Assembly: GCA_034231615.1 (NCBI GenBank)
Contig: CM067306.1
Coordinates: 66,506,579 to 66,570,578 of the forward strand
DNA: 64,000 nucleotides
Direction: 5' to 3'
Source of the DNA: Meghimatium bilineatum
Taxonomy: Eukaryota > Mollusca > Gastropoda > Stylommatophora > Philomycidae
This document shows, piece by piece, positions 31,484-42,245 of this stretch; position 1 is the stretch's first letter, and the number at the start of each line of letters is the position of its first letter. Both the position numbers and the translations under genes were made by a program. A model generated the notes under the pieces. The model made no database searches. It was not told where the DNA came from and was given only the letters and a program-made list of their open reading frames with translations.

Positions 31484-31940
31484 CACCTGTACATCTATTC
31501 TACCTTAGGTCCCTTATTCTATGTTTTCTCTCACTTAACGGTCACCTCCTCTCTATTTACCTGTCTATCTATCCACGTCCATCTATAGTAAGGCATGCTA
31601 TCTAGAATTGTAACGTCACCGGAAAGGGGGGGTGCTTGATTGGTGTCGTTGGTCACTATTTATGTATTTTGAGTTACCTTGGATTTTTTTTGGCATGCGA
31701 TTACAAGTATGTAATAAGGACCAACCGAAATCCAATCAATAATGCAAAAACGTAACGAATGGGGTCCTAATTAATTATGTTAGAAGGTATTTAGATTAGA
31801 CTGCTATGATCTATCTATCAGATCTATCTGGGTCAAAGTGCATGGACCCATTGACCGCTGGATAGAAACCAACCAGACACCAGATCCAACTGGAAAGAAA
31901 AAAAAGCCCAAAGTGCGGCTACTGTGATGTAGTTTTCTTT
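31482..31940. other. flank of the coding frame, with dispersed repeat D1 copy 2
   Basis: 31665-31790 is the reverse complement of the repeat at 7420-7530. The rest is unassigned, with a G-run at 31626-31632. Confidence 0.5.
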
Positions 31941-32095
31941 TTAGAAGAATGATAGGTCACGAGGAGGGAACAATGGTAGGTCACGAGGAGGGAACAATGG
32001 TAGGTCACGTGAAGAGAAGAATGATAGTTCACGTGAAAAAAAGAATGATCGGTTAAGTGAAGAGAACAATGATATATCAAGTGAAGAGAGAAGCA
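31940..32095. repeat. 24-bp degenerate tandem repeat, about 6 copies
   Basis: Units around aatggtaggtcacgaggagg, progressively diverged to the right (gatagttcacgtgaaa, gatcggttaagtgaag). Confidence 0.85.
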
Positions 32096-32149
32096 AAACT
32101 TGAACATACTCGGGGTGGTCGAAAAGTTTTGCACTTTAGTGTGAGGGAA

Positions 32150-32248
32150 TCCAGAGACTTGAGTGACAGTTGGTGTGAAACTTAGTCCTTGTCTATGTTA
32201 GACTTGAGTGACAGTTGGTGTTAAACTTAGTCATTGTCTATGTCATCA
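32150..32248. repeat. 46-bp direct duplication
   Basis: Two copies of a segment starting gacttgagtgacagttggtg, at about 32156 and 32202. Confidence 0.85.
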
Positions 32249-32249
32249 C

Positions 32250-33425
32250 CCTCGAGGCGATGCACTTCTCATCTTTTCTTCACCTTCCTAATGCCTTTTG
32301 TAGAACACCTCCTCCTAGGCCTGAAACCACGTCTCCACTTTTAGTAATCAAGTCTAAAATGTCAGAAAAATGATGCCCACGAAGCGAATTCTTCATTTGG
32401 AAAGAGAAAAAAGTAACTCGATGCTAAGTCAGGTGAAACATCAGTGTTGGAGTGAAAGTAAAACTGTAGGCCTATAAGTCGCTGGTGAATTCTGTTGTGC
32501 TCTATGGTTGTGAGAGCTGGACACTCACTGCGGACATGGACAGACGATTACAGGCTTTCGAGTACAAATGTTACAGATGAATTCTACGAATTTCCTATAG
32601 GGAGCATAGACAAATTTGTAGGTAAGAAATAAAGCAGAGATGTATGCAGATGTTCAGGAAACATGGCTTTCTATCGTCAAACGATGAAAACTAGCATGGT
32701 TCGGACATGTATGCAGATATAATTCCTCGTGAAAAAGAGTACTGCAGGGAACTGTCGAAGGTGAAAGAAGCAGACGAGGGAAAATAAAGACATGGACAGA
32801 CAACATCAAGGAATGGACAGGGCAAGATATTTCCACACTCATCCGCATTGCTGAGGATAGAATTCGCTGGAAGACTGTGTGCTGAAGCATCCAATGTGGT
32901 ACCCCAACGACACTGAAGGGTTACGGTTTTATTGATTGATTGATTGATTGAAGTCAGGTAAGTAAAGTGGAGTCATGAGCTGCAGCAGCCGATGCATTGC
33001 TCTGAAGTAGACGAACGCCTCTGGGACATCATTTATGTTTTCTTTGATGATGGCGAACAGGACTGTTTTCATTGTTTGGTCTGGTTTTGTGTGTCAGTGT
33101 TGTGGAGCTGCACCCAACATTCATCCCCAGTAACTAATTTCCGACAAAATCGTCTTCGTCAGCATTGCAAATATCTCAGATCTCTGTGGGTGGAAGCTTC
33201 GACTGGACGCTGTTTTTGGAATGGCGTGAGAAGACGGGGAACCCACCTGGCGGACACCTTTGACATGTGAAACTGCTCATGCAAGATCTTCAACGTGCTC
33301 CCATGACTTAGTCCCAACTCATCCACGTGGTCTCATGACTTAGTCCCAACTCATCCATGATTTCCTCGACAGTAATGTGCATGTTTGTGAGGACTAGGAC
33401 CTCCACTTTTGCAATGTTGCTTGCA
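32250..33425 (-). pseudogene. mariner-family transposase pseudogene, split by a LINE
   Basis: Read on the minus strand from 33425 down: HITVEEIMDELGLSH (helix-turn-helix side), LKILHEQFHMSKVSARW, VPRLLTPFQKQ, and LVTGDECWVQLHN with the first catalytic Asp near 33123. After a decayed stretch comes LYLPDF at 32951, and beyond the LINE PDLASSYFFLFPNEEF (the mariner SPDLAPSD..LFP box). EKCIAS near 32250-32262 is close to the C-terminus. Stops and frameshifts are numerous. The N-terminal third is missing and a 29-bp duplication (33300-33355) disrupts the HTH region. The normal product cuts and pastes mariner DNA; this copy is long dead. Confidence 0.88.
32435..32950 (+). mobile_element. 5'-truncated LINE nested in the mariner copy, 9-bp TSD
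   Basis: Flanked by aagtcaggt at 32426-32434 and 32951-32959. Plus-strand translation gives VVLYGCESWTLTADMDRRLQ (about 32497), then frame-shifted GTVEGERSRRGKIKTWTDNI and KEWTGQDISTLIRIAEDRI, ending with VPQRH/TLKGYG-type sequence and an (ATTG)n tail at 32935-32950. Both target copies fall exactly where the mariner SPDL codons are split. Confidence 0.93.
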
Positions 33426-33429
33426 TCAT

Positions 33430-33560
33430 CTGGAAGCAGCCAATATAGTGACGCTGAGTTAGATAAGCCAATATATGTGATACTGTGTGAGATATACCAT
33501 TATAGTTGTCGCTGGGTGAGAAGATAAGCCAATGTTAGTGACGCATTTGATAAGTGAACA
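33430..33560. repeat. degenerate 30-36-bp tandem repeat, 3 to 4 copies
   Basis: Repeated agataagccaatatNNgtga-type segments at about 33465 and 33520, with a weaker start at 33437. Confidence 0.6.
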
Positions 33561-34390
33561 AAACTCTCCTGGAGAAGAGCTTGCTTTCTAACCAAACCGG
33601 TTCACGGCGGGAAAATCCCGAAGGAAATACAGCTATGTTTATTGACAACCGACCCTTACTATGAGCAGATATAGTATTAGTGTTTCTAGATGTTCGTGAA
33701 TCTTGTCTTCTATTTTGATATCGGTAACAATTGAATCAATTTCATATACAGAAACATCACATACTGTTACGACTATCCTTTCAATTAAGACAAAAAATAA
33801 CCATAAAATATATTAACAAGAATACTACTTCATATTAGTGGACCAAAAAAAATATACAAATAGTGAACTATATATTCATTTTACAAATGACTTTTGAAAA
33901 TGACAACATTTGAAATGACCAATTTGGCAACTCTGAGACTGACTGACTAAGCAAAGATAAAATGGTGTTGATCCTAGCTCTGCGATTGGACAAGTACTGA
34001 CAGACACACCAGCTGTAGTAACCGACTTCAAGTAGCTTTCAAATTTGATTAATTCTGACAGTTTATGCTTAATGCTGGCTGAACGTTTTCAGTTTTGCTA
34101 CCATTGCAATCATCTGGTGTCGGGTTATGTACGAGTAGGAGTAGATGGATGAAAGAAATAATGATTCATTCAGATCAGAGATTCTCAAAATGTTTCATGC
34201 TGTGCTTCCATCAAAGCGTGCGGATGAGGGTTATGTGCCTCCATCCAGGCGTGCGGATGAGGGGGCCTACCCTTTTTAGCAAATCGGATCATGACTATTA
34301 GTACTAGGAACTTGGTCAAATGCCGACTCCTACTCCACTTTGCGATTTTTCACAAAACTTACATCAAATATTGCATATAAAAGTTGGTCA
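33561..34390. other. unassigned AT-rich sequence
   Basis: Contains a small duplication gcgtgcggatgaggg (34215 and 34250) and, at 34255-34300, a fragment similar to the 'aaatcggatcatgac' part of the ccgtagata family. No gene recognised. Confidence 0.4.
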
Positions 34391-34394
34391 GACG

Positions 34395-34880
34395 GGCGAA
34401 AATGCACGGATTCCATCCATACATCAATCATCCATAATCACGTATCCATCCATCAGTCATTCATCCAAAAATCAATCATTCATACATTAATCATTCATTC
34501 ATCAATCATCCATCCAAACATCAATAATCCATGCATCGATCATCCATCCAAACATCAATAATCCATGCATCGATCATCCATCCAAACATCAATCGTCCAA
34601 CCTTCAATAATTCATCAATTATCCATCCATTCATTCATCAATATTTCATCCATCCATCAACCACCCGCCCATCAATCAATCAATAAACCATCAATAATTC
34701 ATACATTCATCCATCTATTATTCATCAATCCATCCATCAATCATTCATCCGTCCATCAATCATCAGTCCATCCATCCATCAATCATTCATTCATCTATCA
34801 ATCACCCATGAATCATCCACGAATGCACTCATCAGTCATCCGTCCTGTCATCATTCATCCAATCATCAATCAGCATCAAC
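34395..34880. repeat. CATC/AATC-type imperfect simple repeat
   Basis: Long interrupted tract of catccatcaatcattcat-type tetranucleotides. A longer duplication (aatccatgcatcgatcatcc) occurs at 34526 and 34559. Open frames rich in His/Ile/Ser are artefacts. Confidence 0.93.
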
Positions 34881-35044
34881 ATCATACTCTCCTATCGCAA
34901 CCTCCACATCTGCTAGGAAATTAAAATATGACATTTAGTCACACAAAAAGTCCTCGTTTCTTGCCGTTGCCCGAAAGTGGAGCAAAGAATACCAAGACAT
35001 ATTTAGCCGAAACGTCGATTCGGTATAGGTCATTCACATTGTGA

Positions 35045-35250
35045 TTTTGTGATGTTCCTCCATTACATGATGATGATGCTCATTGAATACATTCGCCTTG
35101 CTAAAATTCAGTTCGAATTCTCTGATTGAATACATTCGCCTTGCTAAAATTCAGTTCGAATTCTCTGATTGATTATCTGATTATCTGATTGATTATCTGA
35201 TTGATTATCTGATTGATTGCGAGTTGGTAGATGGCTAATAAACTCTACTC
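35045..35250 (+). repeat. dispersed repeat B, copy 2, with 46-bp duplication
   Basis: cctccattacatgatgatga, gctaaaattcagttcgaatt and gtagatggctaataa match repeat B. An internal duplication of gaatacattcgccttgctaa occurs at 35078 and 35124, followed by a ctgattgattat simple repeat (35165-35218). The GAAACGTCG-type motif lies just upstream at 35013. Confidence 0.75.
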
Positions 35251-35264
35251 GGGTCGCAAATGTA

Positions 35265-35722
35265 CAGTTTGGGCCGCAATGATCACTGGGACAGTATGAG
35301 CCGCAATGATCACTGGGACAGTATGAGCCGCAATGATCACTGGGACAGTATGAGCCGCAATTATCACTGGGACAGTATGAGCCGCAATGATCACTGGGAC
35401 AGTATGAGCCGCAATGATCACTGGGACAGTATGAGCCGCAATGATCACTGGGACAGTATGAGCCGCAATGATCACTGGGACAGTATGAGCCGCATTAATC
35501 ACTGGGATAGTATGGGACGCAATGATCACTGGGACATTATGAGACGTAATGATCACTGGGACAGTATGGGACGCAATGATCACTGGGACAGTATGGGACG
35601 CAATAATCACTGGGACAGTATGGGACGCAATTATCACTGGGATAGTATGGGACGCAATCATCACTGGGACAGTATGGGACACAATGATCACTGGGACAGT
35701 ATGGGACGCAATTATCACTGTA
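35265..35722. repeat. 27-bp minisatellite, about 17 copies, two variant blocks
   Basis: Units contain aatgatcactgggacagtat. The first eight or so continue gagccgc and the rest gggacgc or a relative. Multiple-of-3 length gives plus and minus frames of about 160 codons with 9-residue peptide repeats; not considered genes. Confidence 0.96.
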
Positions 35723-36290
35723 GATGGTTTTTATTTCACTTGGCATCTGCTGCTGACTGTGTCATATAATATTTGTTTTATATGTTATTTATCACATGGT
35801 ACATAGTTTTACAGCATTCTCCGTTCATTCAACGGCTATTGACAGAATAATTGTTGTCCTCACACAAACACCACATGCACATTTGTTCGGTGTGCAGGAA
35901 AGACGCAAACACGACGTTTTGACCAACGTACCTTTATCAAGAATAAAAGCATACAACGAGCAGAAAACGTCACCTTCTATGATGATTGCACGATTTCCAT
36001 CATATGAAATTAAGCAATTATGTGTTGTTCTTTATAAATGTCTTTAGGTCGAAACGTCAAGTTTATACGTTGACCTCTGTGTACTGGTTATTGGCCGCAA
36101 TTATACTCACTTTATACACTTTTCGCCTGTCCGATTGTAGTTATTGTAATGCATGTTATAGTTTGCAGCAAGAGCGTAGATAAGAGGGTCTGGTTGTTCA
36201 AACCCCTCTCCACAAATAAAAAGTCAAAAGTTAACATTTAATACTTGGAAGCACGCCACAAATTCAGGTATTCTCTCCTCCGTCCTTTAA
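35723..36290. other. unassigned; contains two dispersed-repeat traces
   Basis: ggtcgaaacgtcaagt at 36047 is the GAAACGTC-type motif. At 36172-36240, gcgtagataagagggtctgg and tgttcaaacccctctccaca match the ccgtagata family. Confidence 0.5.
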
Positions 36291-36475
36291 ATGTGTGGCG
36301 CATGACTGAGAGGTTAGAACGCTAGTCTCACACTAGTGAGTTCTAGAGTTCGATCACCGGAAAGGACTGGGTTTTTTCTGTCGGAGGGTAAATTAAAAAA
36401 CTCACCCTGCACATGACGTACGACAGCAAGAGCATGCGGTTTTTATCACATATTCAATCACAGCTATTCAATCCC
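36290..36475 (+). mobile_element. tRNA-derived SINE-like fragment
   Basis: The head gtggcgcatgactgagaggt (A-box-like) and tctagagttcgatcaccgg (B-box-like) are separated by a tRNA-like distance. The acceptor stem does not pair, so this is not an intact tRNA gene. The body continues with ggactgggttttttctgtcg. Confidence 0.65.
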
Positions 36476-36604
36476 CTCCCTGCAACGCCTGAACTGGTAA
36501 AATGCAGTATTGACAGTTTTTTGTGACATTCCTTTAAATGGTGTTCAAGATGTCACTAGAAAAATTACCACGAAAATGAAGACATACACTTTTTGTGATA
36601 AACT

Positions 36605-36690
36605 ACCCGTTTAACGAAAACGTATCTACACTCCCCCGTTTAACGAACATTTATCTAGTCTATCCCGTTTACCGAAGACTTATCTAGATA
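36605..36690. repeat. short tandem 'cccgtttaacgaa' repeat
   Basis: Three diverged units around cccgtttaacgaacattta and 'tatctag'. Resembles the pogo-like terminal motif amplified at 28185-28315. Confidence 0.6.
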
Positions 36691-36880
36691 ATGGTATGTA
36701 GAAAGAGAGTCCTGATTGGATTACCATTACAAGAATGTCCCCTTCTGCCTTATAGTAGGTGACATAATCTTTCCAGAACATATTATATCACTGCGAAGCT
36801 CATTTATGAACAATCTAAGATGTATTTTATCCATTGTCGTCTTGGGCGGCCCTTACCTCTGCTTCCTTGGCCTTCCCTTC

Positions 36881-37100
36881 TGGCTTCGCATATAAGTGGT
36901 CCTGGGGTCATTACAAGTTGAGGCGGAAATATCTATTTGTTTTCAGATCGCAACGGCTCCGGGTCGACACAGTTAAATTGTGTACTGTATTAGTCCGGAA
37001 AGTAAAGACTGCGAGGGAGAGGAGATGGCTACCACCCTCATATAGTAGTGCCAGTGAAATGTAGCTTTAATTAATGCTACGGGTTAATCTTACGTAACCC
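36881..37100 (+). mobile_element. tRNA-SINE, second copy of the 6310 family, 5' truncated
   Basis: Collinear with 6340-6570: tggcttcgcatataagtggt, gcaacggctccgggtcgaca, gtaaagactgcgagggagag and ggagatggctaccaccctca. The A-box region is missing or replaced. No clear target duplication. Confidence 0.88.
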
Positions 37101-37199
37101 TGCTTCCAGGAGCCATACCTTCCATTACCACTTTTTCCTTAATAATTATACCAAACAAGTAAATATGTACAAATACCTACCAATGTTGAATATAATTTG

Positions 37200-37432
37200 T
37201 TTGTAACCTGGTGTTACTGCAGCCCATACCTGGTGTTACTGCAGCCCATACCTGGTGTTGCTGCAGCCTATAGCTGTTCTTACTACAGCCTATACCCGGT
37301 GCTACTGAAGTCCATACCTAGTGTTACTGCAGTCCATACCTGGTGTTACTGTAGCTCATACCTGGTGTTACTGAAGCCATTACATGGTGTTACTGTAATG
37401 CATACCTGGTGTTACTGCAGCCCATGCCTGAT
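37200..37432. repeat. 22-bp minisatellite (cctggtgttactgcagccca + ta), about 10 copies
   Basis: Well-aligned 22-bp units with internal variants (tagctgttcttactaca, gaagtccatacc). Confidence 0.94.
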
Positions 37433-37474
37433 TGTAGGACATTTTCAGGTATTGTGGTAATGATATATTTCAAT

Positions 37475-37565
37475 TGTCCATGTTATGTCTCTTTATTTGT
37501 CCATAATGTGTTTTTCTATTTGTCCATAATATGTCTCTTTATTTGTCCATGCTCTTATGTCTCGT
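37475..37565. repeat. about 23-bp short tandem repeat, 4 copies
   Basis: Units around tgtccatgttatgtctcttt, diverged. Confidence 0.75.
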
Positions 37566-37663
37566 TATATGACCAATAAATCTCAGATTTCTGATTATAA
37601 TGTTGTTTACGGGTCACTCCTTTTCAACGTTGAATGTTCTTAGCACTTCTTTATTTTTTTTCT

Positions 37664-37893
37664 TAGCTGTCCATGGTATTCTTGGAATTTCTTAGCTGTC
37701 CATGGTATTCTTGGAATTTCTTAGCTGTCCATGGTATTCTTGGAATTTCTTAGCTGTCCATGGTATTCTTGGAATTTCTTAGCTGTCCATGGTATTCTTC
37801 GAATTTCTTAGCTGTCCATGGTATTCCTGGAATTACTTCGTTCTCCATGGTATTCTTGGAATTTCTTCGTTCTCCATGGTATTCTTGGAATTC
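37664..37893. repeat. 29-bp minisatellite, about 8 copies
   Basis: Units contain ttagctgtccatggtattct then tggaatttc. The last two or three have ttcgttctcc in place of ttagctgtcc. Confidence 0.95.
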
Positions 37894-38680
37894 TTCTGAA
37901 GCTTCTCGTTTCAAAAGCAGCTGTCCTCTTTACCATTGTTTTTATTAAGTGTCCATGATTCACAATAAGAAATAGTTACTGGGAAATATACGCGCACCAA
38001 TCAGATGTCATGTAGATTTACAGCTGGTGCTTTCTCACATATTTTTCCATATGTACACAAAGTAACCAATGAAAATCACGGGAAAAGTAAAATACATCAC
38101 TTTCTAAGGATACTCCCCAATGTGCAAACAGGGCTGTATATTTGACGAATGACGAAATGATGTATTCCACTGGTATATACATATTGTTGATTGTTCTACT
38201 TGGGCGGAGAACGTACTCGGTGCCTGACTTCCAATATTGGTTGTGAGGTTTGAGTCAGCACATGGTTTTCCTACCGCTTTTCTTTGTCACAAAGAGACAT
38301 CAACTCTGTGACCTAGTGTACTGTGAGTCCAGCACTCCAGTTACAGTGTACATGTCGACCCATAACCTTTACTAAAGTGAGGAAACCTCGTTTCGTTGTG
38401 GTCGTAGCTCATGTTTAATATGATGTGTCTGTTCCGTGGCCCTGTGAAGTTTCACATTGTCACATTGAAATCGTTATAGAATAAAACAAATACTTGAATC
38501 TAGAAATTGTCTAGAGTTATGATAGAGCAATGAGTTCATTTCTCTCTTGTCGTTCGCTAGTACTGTCTACATACCGATACAAGATACTGGAAATAGAGAG
38601 TTGGAGAGATCCACGATCTCTTACGCCCGTCGACACGGCTCATCGTGAATACTCTTTATATCTCTAGTGAGGTGCATATA
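37894..38680. other. unassigned; short dispersed 'aaccaatgaaaatcacggg' repeat
   Basis: 38035-38110 shares agtaaccaatgaaaatcacg with 40935-40975 and 60990-61020 and the complement of 22850. No gene recognised. Confidence 0.45.
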
Positions 38681-38834
38681 TAGATATTTTACGTGTGGTC
38701 ATGTGAGATATTTTACGTGTGGTCATGTGGGATATTTTACGTGTGGTCATGTGGGATATTTTACGTGTGGTCATGTGGGATATTTTACGTGTGGTCATGT
38801 GGGATATTTTACGTGTGGTCATGTGGGATATTTA
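38681..38834. repeat. 24-bp minisatellite (gatattttacgtgtggtcat + gtgg), 6 copies
   Basis: Six near-identical units. The multiple-of-3 length gives spurious 62- and 82-codon frames. Confidence 0.95.
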
Positions 38835-39455
38835 ACCTCGATCGGGAAACACAGAGTTCGAGTCTGCAGACTAGTGGTTAACATTTATGTTTGTTTGCCG
38901 TGCCCATCAACGTAGTCTCTAGACAAACATCATCAAAAAGGACCGTAATGAAGTTTTCGGAAATGGACAGGGGTTACCTAAAATAAAAGATGTTCTCCCA
39001 TGTTCGAGTGTAATCCTTTCATTTTCGTAAGAATTTTGAAAAGTTTTGAAGAAAATTGTTAAGGGGTTTACCTGCCTTTTGGCCAAGTTCCTACAACTAA
39101 ATTGATGTTTAAAATGATGTTCTGATTTCCTAGTTGAGATTGAACAGGTGTGAACGGCTCTCTTCCCCTTTACCTACGGACTTAACCCCAAGCATCGTTT
39201 AGTATCGCGGTGTAGTATTTCAATACTGGATACATCATCAGTGTATATTTAATTAACAGACATTAGTTCTTGGAACTGTTTCTACACTTGAATATCGTCT
39301 AACAGTAATTCATACACACTGTAGATGTGGCGAAGATCTGTGCTGTTATTTTTGGTGTTTGCGGAGAGCGAATATATTGCTCGACTCATTGCGTTTCTGT
39401 GCTGTGCCTTGCTGCGCTGCAGGAACTTCAGACTGAACGTAGAAGAGAAAGTAAA
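38835..39455. other. unassigned sequence
   Basis: Contains a tRNA-B-box-like acagagttcgagtctg at 38851. No gene recognised. Confidence 0.4.
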
Positions 39456-39464
39456 ATGTTGTAG

Positions 39465-39625
39465 CGAAGGTATGCTTCTTCTTTGTTCGTTCTCACACAA
39501 CTGTGGATCAGCAGGATGTAGTTCACAGAACGAAATTACAGAATGTACCGGAAACATGGTTTACAGCTTGTCTGCAATTGCTGCACCTTTGAATGTCATA
39601 CGTCCAACATTAGCATAATATCTGA
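39465..39625 (-). mobile_element. IR-A family copy
   Basis: Plus strand: ttcttctttgttcgttctca, gatcagcaggatgtagttca, gtttacagcttgtctgcaat and atgtcatacgtccaacatta. These correspond in reverse to the 3' half of 58880-59060. Confidence 0.8.
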
Positions 39626-39659
39626 GTTACTTTGACATTCTGATGGGATGTTATTTAAT

Positions 39660-39900
39660 ACTTTTTCTTCTTCACTCGTTCTCAAACTCCTGCAGATGTG
39701 CAGGATCTACTCCGTATTGCGGAATACGTTGACAATATATGCTGCGATATCTGCGACCCTCGATCCGACATATTCTAGTTTAGCATGGTGGCTTCTAGGC
39801 CCCTTTGACCCAGTATGGGATTGGACAGACATCACCACTCTACAGTCTCACTAGTCGCCTCTGACATCATGCATGACAGTTAAACAGTGCTGCTATTCGT
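39660..39900 (-). mobile_element. IR-A family copy
   Basis: Plus strand: ttcttcttcactcgttctca, gcgatatctgcgaccctcga, tttgacccagtatgggattg and 'ctagtcgcctctgacatcatgcat' in part, matching the reverse of the long copy at 22336-22625. Two adjacent same-strand copies (with 39465-39625) suggest nested or serial insertion. Confidence 0.78.
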
Positions 39901-39944
39901 CGCTCCTCTTGTCTGGTGCAGCCAACACATGTACGACACTAAGT

Positions 39945-40035
39945 ATACAAGACGTCACGATTCGGATTCGAACCCGCACTCTACTGCACACTAGGCGAAC
40001 GTCTTAACCAATGCGCCACAGAGGCCTCTGTTTAA
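39945..40035 (-). mobile_element. tRNA-derived SINE-like head
   Basis: On the minus strand: tgtggcgcattggttaagac (A-box-like) and gtgcgggttcgaatccgaat (a near-perfect B box), followed by a non-tRNA body. Acceptor-stem pairing fails, so an intact tRNA gene is rejected. Confidence 0.7.
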
Positions 40036-40244
40036 AAAAAAAAGTTACTTTTCTTTCCTGTAAAGATGATATTTATCGTGAAATTTATTCAAATTCTACA
40101 ATATTCAGCCATGACCTTTCACGATATACGACCTACTGTCTAATGGGATATTAAGTCTTCTTAATGACTAATTATGACTAATAATGAATTAATGACTAAT
40201 ATTTGACTATTAGAGTAACATTTCATTGGTGGCTATGATTATTA

Positions 40245-40345
40245 TGTTATGTTGTTCGTGCATCACATGATGATGATGACCACTTGTTACATCCATTTTA
40301 TAAAATTCAACTAGAGTTATGTCCCCTTGACTATGGGAATACCGC
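40245..40345 (+). repeat. dispersed repeat B, copy 3
   Basis: ttgttcgtgcatcacatgat, gatgatgaccacttgttaca and agagttatgtccccttgact, matching 26940-27060. Confidence 0.75.
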
Positions 40346-40476
40346 TGTCAATAGTTGTTGATCTATCTGTGACTTTTTAGCTCAGTGTTTCCCATCCTTT
40401 TTTTACCTGTTTTTTTACCTGTTTTTTTACCTGTTTCTTACCTAAGTCTTTCTAAAATTCTGATGACCCCCTATAT

Positions 40477-40496
40477 AATATATATATATATATATA
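40477..40496. repeat. TA microsatellite
   Basis: Short (TA)n run with neighbouring 15-bp 'tttttacctg' repeats at 40398-40445. Confidence 0.85.
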
Positions 40497-40509
40497 CATG
40501 TTTTTTTAA

Positions 40510-40744
40510 CTCTTTAGTTACAGAGGTATCCTTAAGGATACGATGCGGGGTTGCCACCGTTTTGCTGAGATCTTCTTCTTAGTTTCCCAGGGAAACAATT
40601 CGTCTGGATGCTTTATTATAAATAAATTCTACTTTATAATAAGCATCTTGACATATATTTGTTCCCGTGAAGCTGAGAATAGGAGCATCTAAGCAAAATG
40701 ACGGTGGCTATTCTTCATATCCTTAAGGATACCTAGCTAAGGGG
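40510..40744. mobile_element. piggyBac-like foldback MITE
   Basis: The two halves are inverted copies: ggtatccttaaggatac near both ends, then 'gccaccg..ttttgct.agat' and 'gatgctttattata', converging near 40628. The left end follows TTAA (40506-40509) and the right end is followed by TAAA (40745-40748). Ends of the ctctttagttac and ccccttagctagg type plus a TTAA-like target are consistent with piggyBac-related non-autonomous elements. No coding capacity. Confidence 0.72.
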
Positions 40745-40876
40745 TAAACAATTTTATTCCCTAAATGATACCTAATTACAACTTTCAAATTGTCCCCCTG
40801 AACAATCAATTTTTTCCACAATCCCCCTGTGGGGCGCGGACAGGGAAACACTATTCTAGCAACTCCTGGCTGTTGC

Positions 40877-40902
40877 GCTGCTGCTGCTGCTGCTGCTGCT
40901 GC
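40877..40902. repeat. (GCT)n trinucleotide repeat
   Basis: About 8.7 perfect CTG/CAG triplets. Not in a supported coding frame. Confidence 0.95.
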
Positions 40903-41058
40903 ATGTCTTCTCTTTCATATTTCTATAATTATAGTTTATGTGACAGCAAATGAAAGCCACGGGAATAACAAGTGAATCATTTTTAGAAGGCTCTCCCGTT
41001 AGCTAATATGTCTTATTAAAATGAGGGGTTACGAATTAGATGTTGTACAGAGTTGCCA

Positions 41059-41692
41059 CTTGCAAGATCAAAGTGAATGATATATTATTAAAACATGGTC
41101 CAGCAATTAAAATATTTAGGTACAGCGATTACATCAGATGGAAGAAGTTCAACAGAAATAAGAAGCAGAATAGTACAGGTAAAAACAACATTCAGAAAAA
41201 TGAAAAATATATTATGTAATATGACCTTGTCATTAGAGATAATGAAGAGAGTTCTGCAGTGTTATATAACTTCTATACTAACATATGGGTGCGAGTCTTG
41301 GACAATAAACAAACTAGAAAGTGCAAAATTAAAGGCAATAGAGATATGGTTATATAGAATAATGCTGAGAATACCATGGACTGCCAGAAAAACTAATGTA
41401 GAGGTGTTGAAAGAGTCAAATGTGAAACGGACCTTAATCAATAATATAAGAAAACGACAATCTTCATTTTTTAGCGATTTCATGAGACAGGCAGGTTTGG
41501 AGAACATAGTCACAACAGGCAATATTAAAGACAACAGAGACAGAAGGCGACAACGTGAGAAAATATTAGACAGTTTAACAACCTGGCATGGCAGGGAAAC
41601 AACAACGATCGTGAAACATAATACTGGAGACAGAGAGCTGTGGAGAACCATGATTGCCTACGCCAGCGGAACGGCACCTAATGATGATGATG
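41059..41692 (+). mobile_element. 5'-truncated LINE 3' end with perfect 12-bp TSD
   Basis: Flanked by acagagttgcca at 41047-41058 and 41693-41704. One uninterrupted plus-strand frame (41095-41718) reads VQQLKYLGTAITSDGRSS, LTYGCESWTINKLESAKLK, RIMLRIPWTARKTNVEVL, RQRREKILDSL and NTGDRELWRTMIAYASGTAP. It then runs into the 3' (ATG)n tail and the target duplication, so the last codons are not LINE sequence. This is the post-RT connection and C-terminus of ORF2. The open frame and exact duplication suggest a fairly recent insertion; it lacks RT and endonuclease and cannot move by itself. Confidence 0.94.
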
Positions 41693-41719
41693 ACAGAGTT
41701 GCCATTATGTCAGGTTAAT

Positions 41720-42164
41720 TTATTTCATAGCTTGCAGTTTTTCGAATTGTAAACACGATCACACAGTTTTATTACCCGATAGAACAATGACCACGTCACT
41801 CTATCATCATTACTGTCCGTCTCGTCGTTGAGTGATTTACTTCACGGAGCTGGCTCAACAACCACGATGCTGCTCGCACATTGTAAACGAAGCGGGGGTG
41901 AATTCCCATGTGCATCACAAATAGGAATATTCGGAAATAATTGAAAGTAAACGAGAACTAGGTAAATAACGAGGTTCAAGTCTCACAATGAACGAAAATA
42001 GGTATAATTGTGAACAAACTAAGTATAAAACAACCTAAGAACGAAACACAGTGACAGACGACGTTTCGACTAAAAATCCTTCATCAGGACAAAGACAAGA
42101 CTACAGTAAACAAATCTTACATAGTGATCGTTGTTAGATTTTTTTAATACGCAGTTTGGTAACA
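41720..42164. other. unassigned; LINE-related trace and inverted 'cgacgtttcgac' motif
   Basis: 41915-41985 resembles 8106-8190 (a decayed LINE fragment). gacgacgtttcgactaaaaa at 42055 is the inverted GAAACGTCG-type motif, followed by cttcatcaggac. Confidence 0.5.
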
Positions 42165-42245
42165 CTTATACCTATTTTCGTTGATTTTGTCCTGTGTTAC
42201 CCCAGCCACATATTTCCTGTTTAGGGTTGTTACCCGACGCGAGCT
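42165..42245 (-). repeat. dispersed repeat, second copy of 8400-8485
   Basis: cctgtgttaccccagccaca and tgtttagggttgttacccga are the complement of the copy at 8400-8485. Confidence 0.65.

Noticed and set aside
34395..34924. His/Ser/Ile-rich proteins (73 and 119 codons)
   Set aside because: Translation of CATC/AATC simple repeats.
39945..40035. tRNA gene on the minus strand
   Set aside because: Good A and B boxes, but the acceptor stem and anticodon arm do not pair; treated as a SINE head. The same reasoning applies to 36290, 47370 and 61190.
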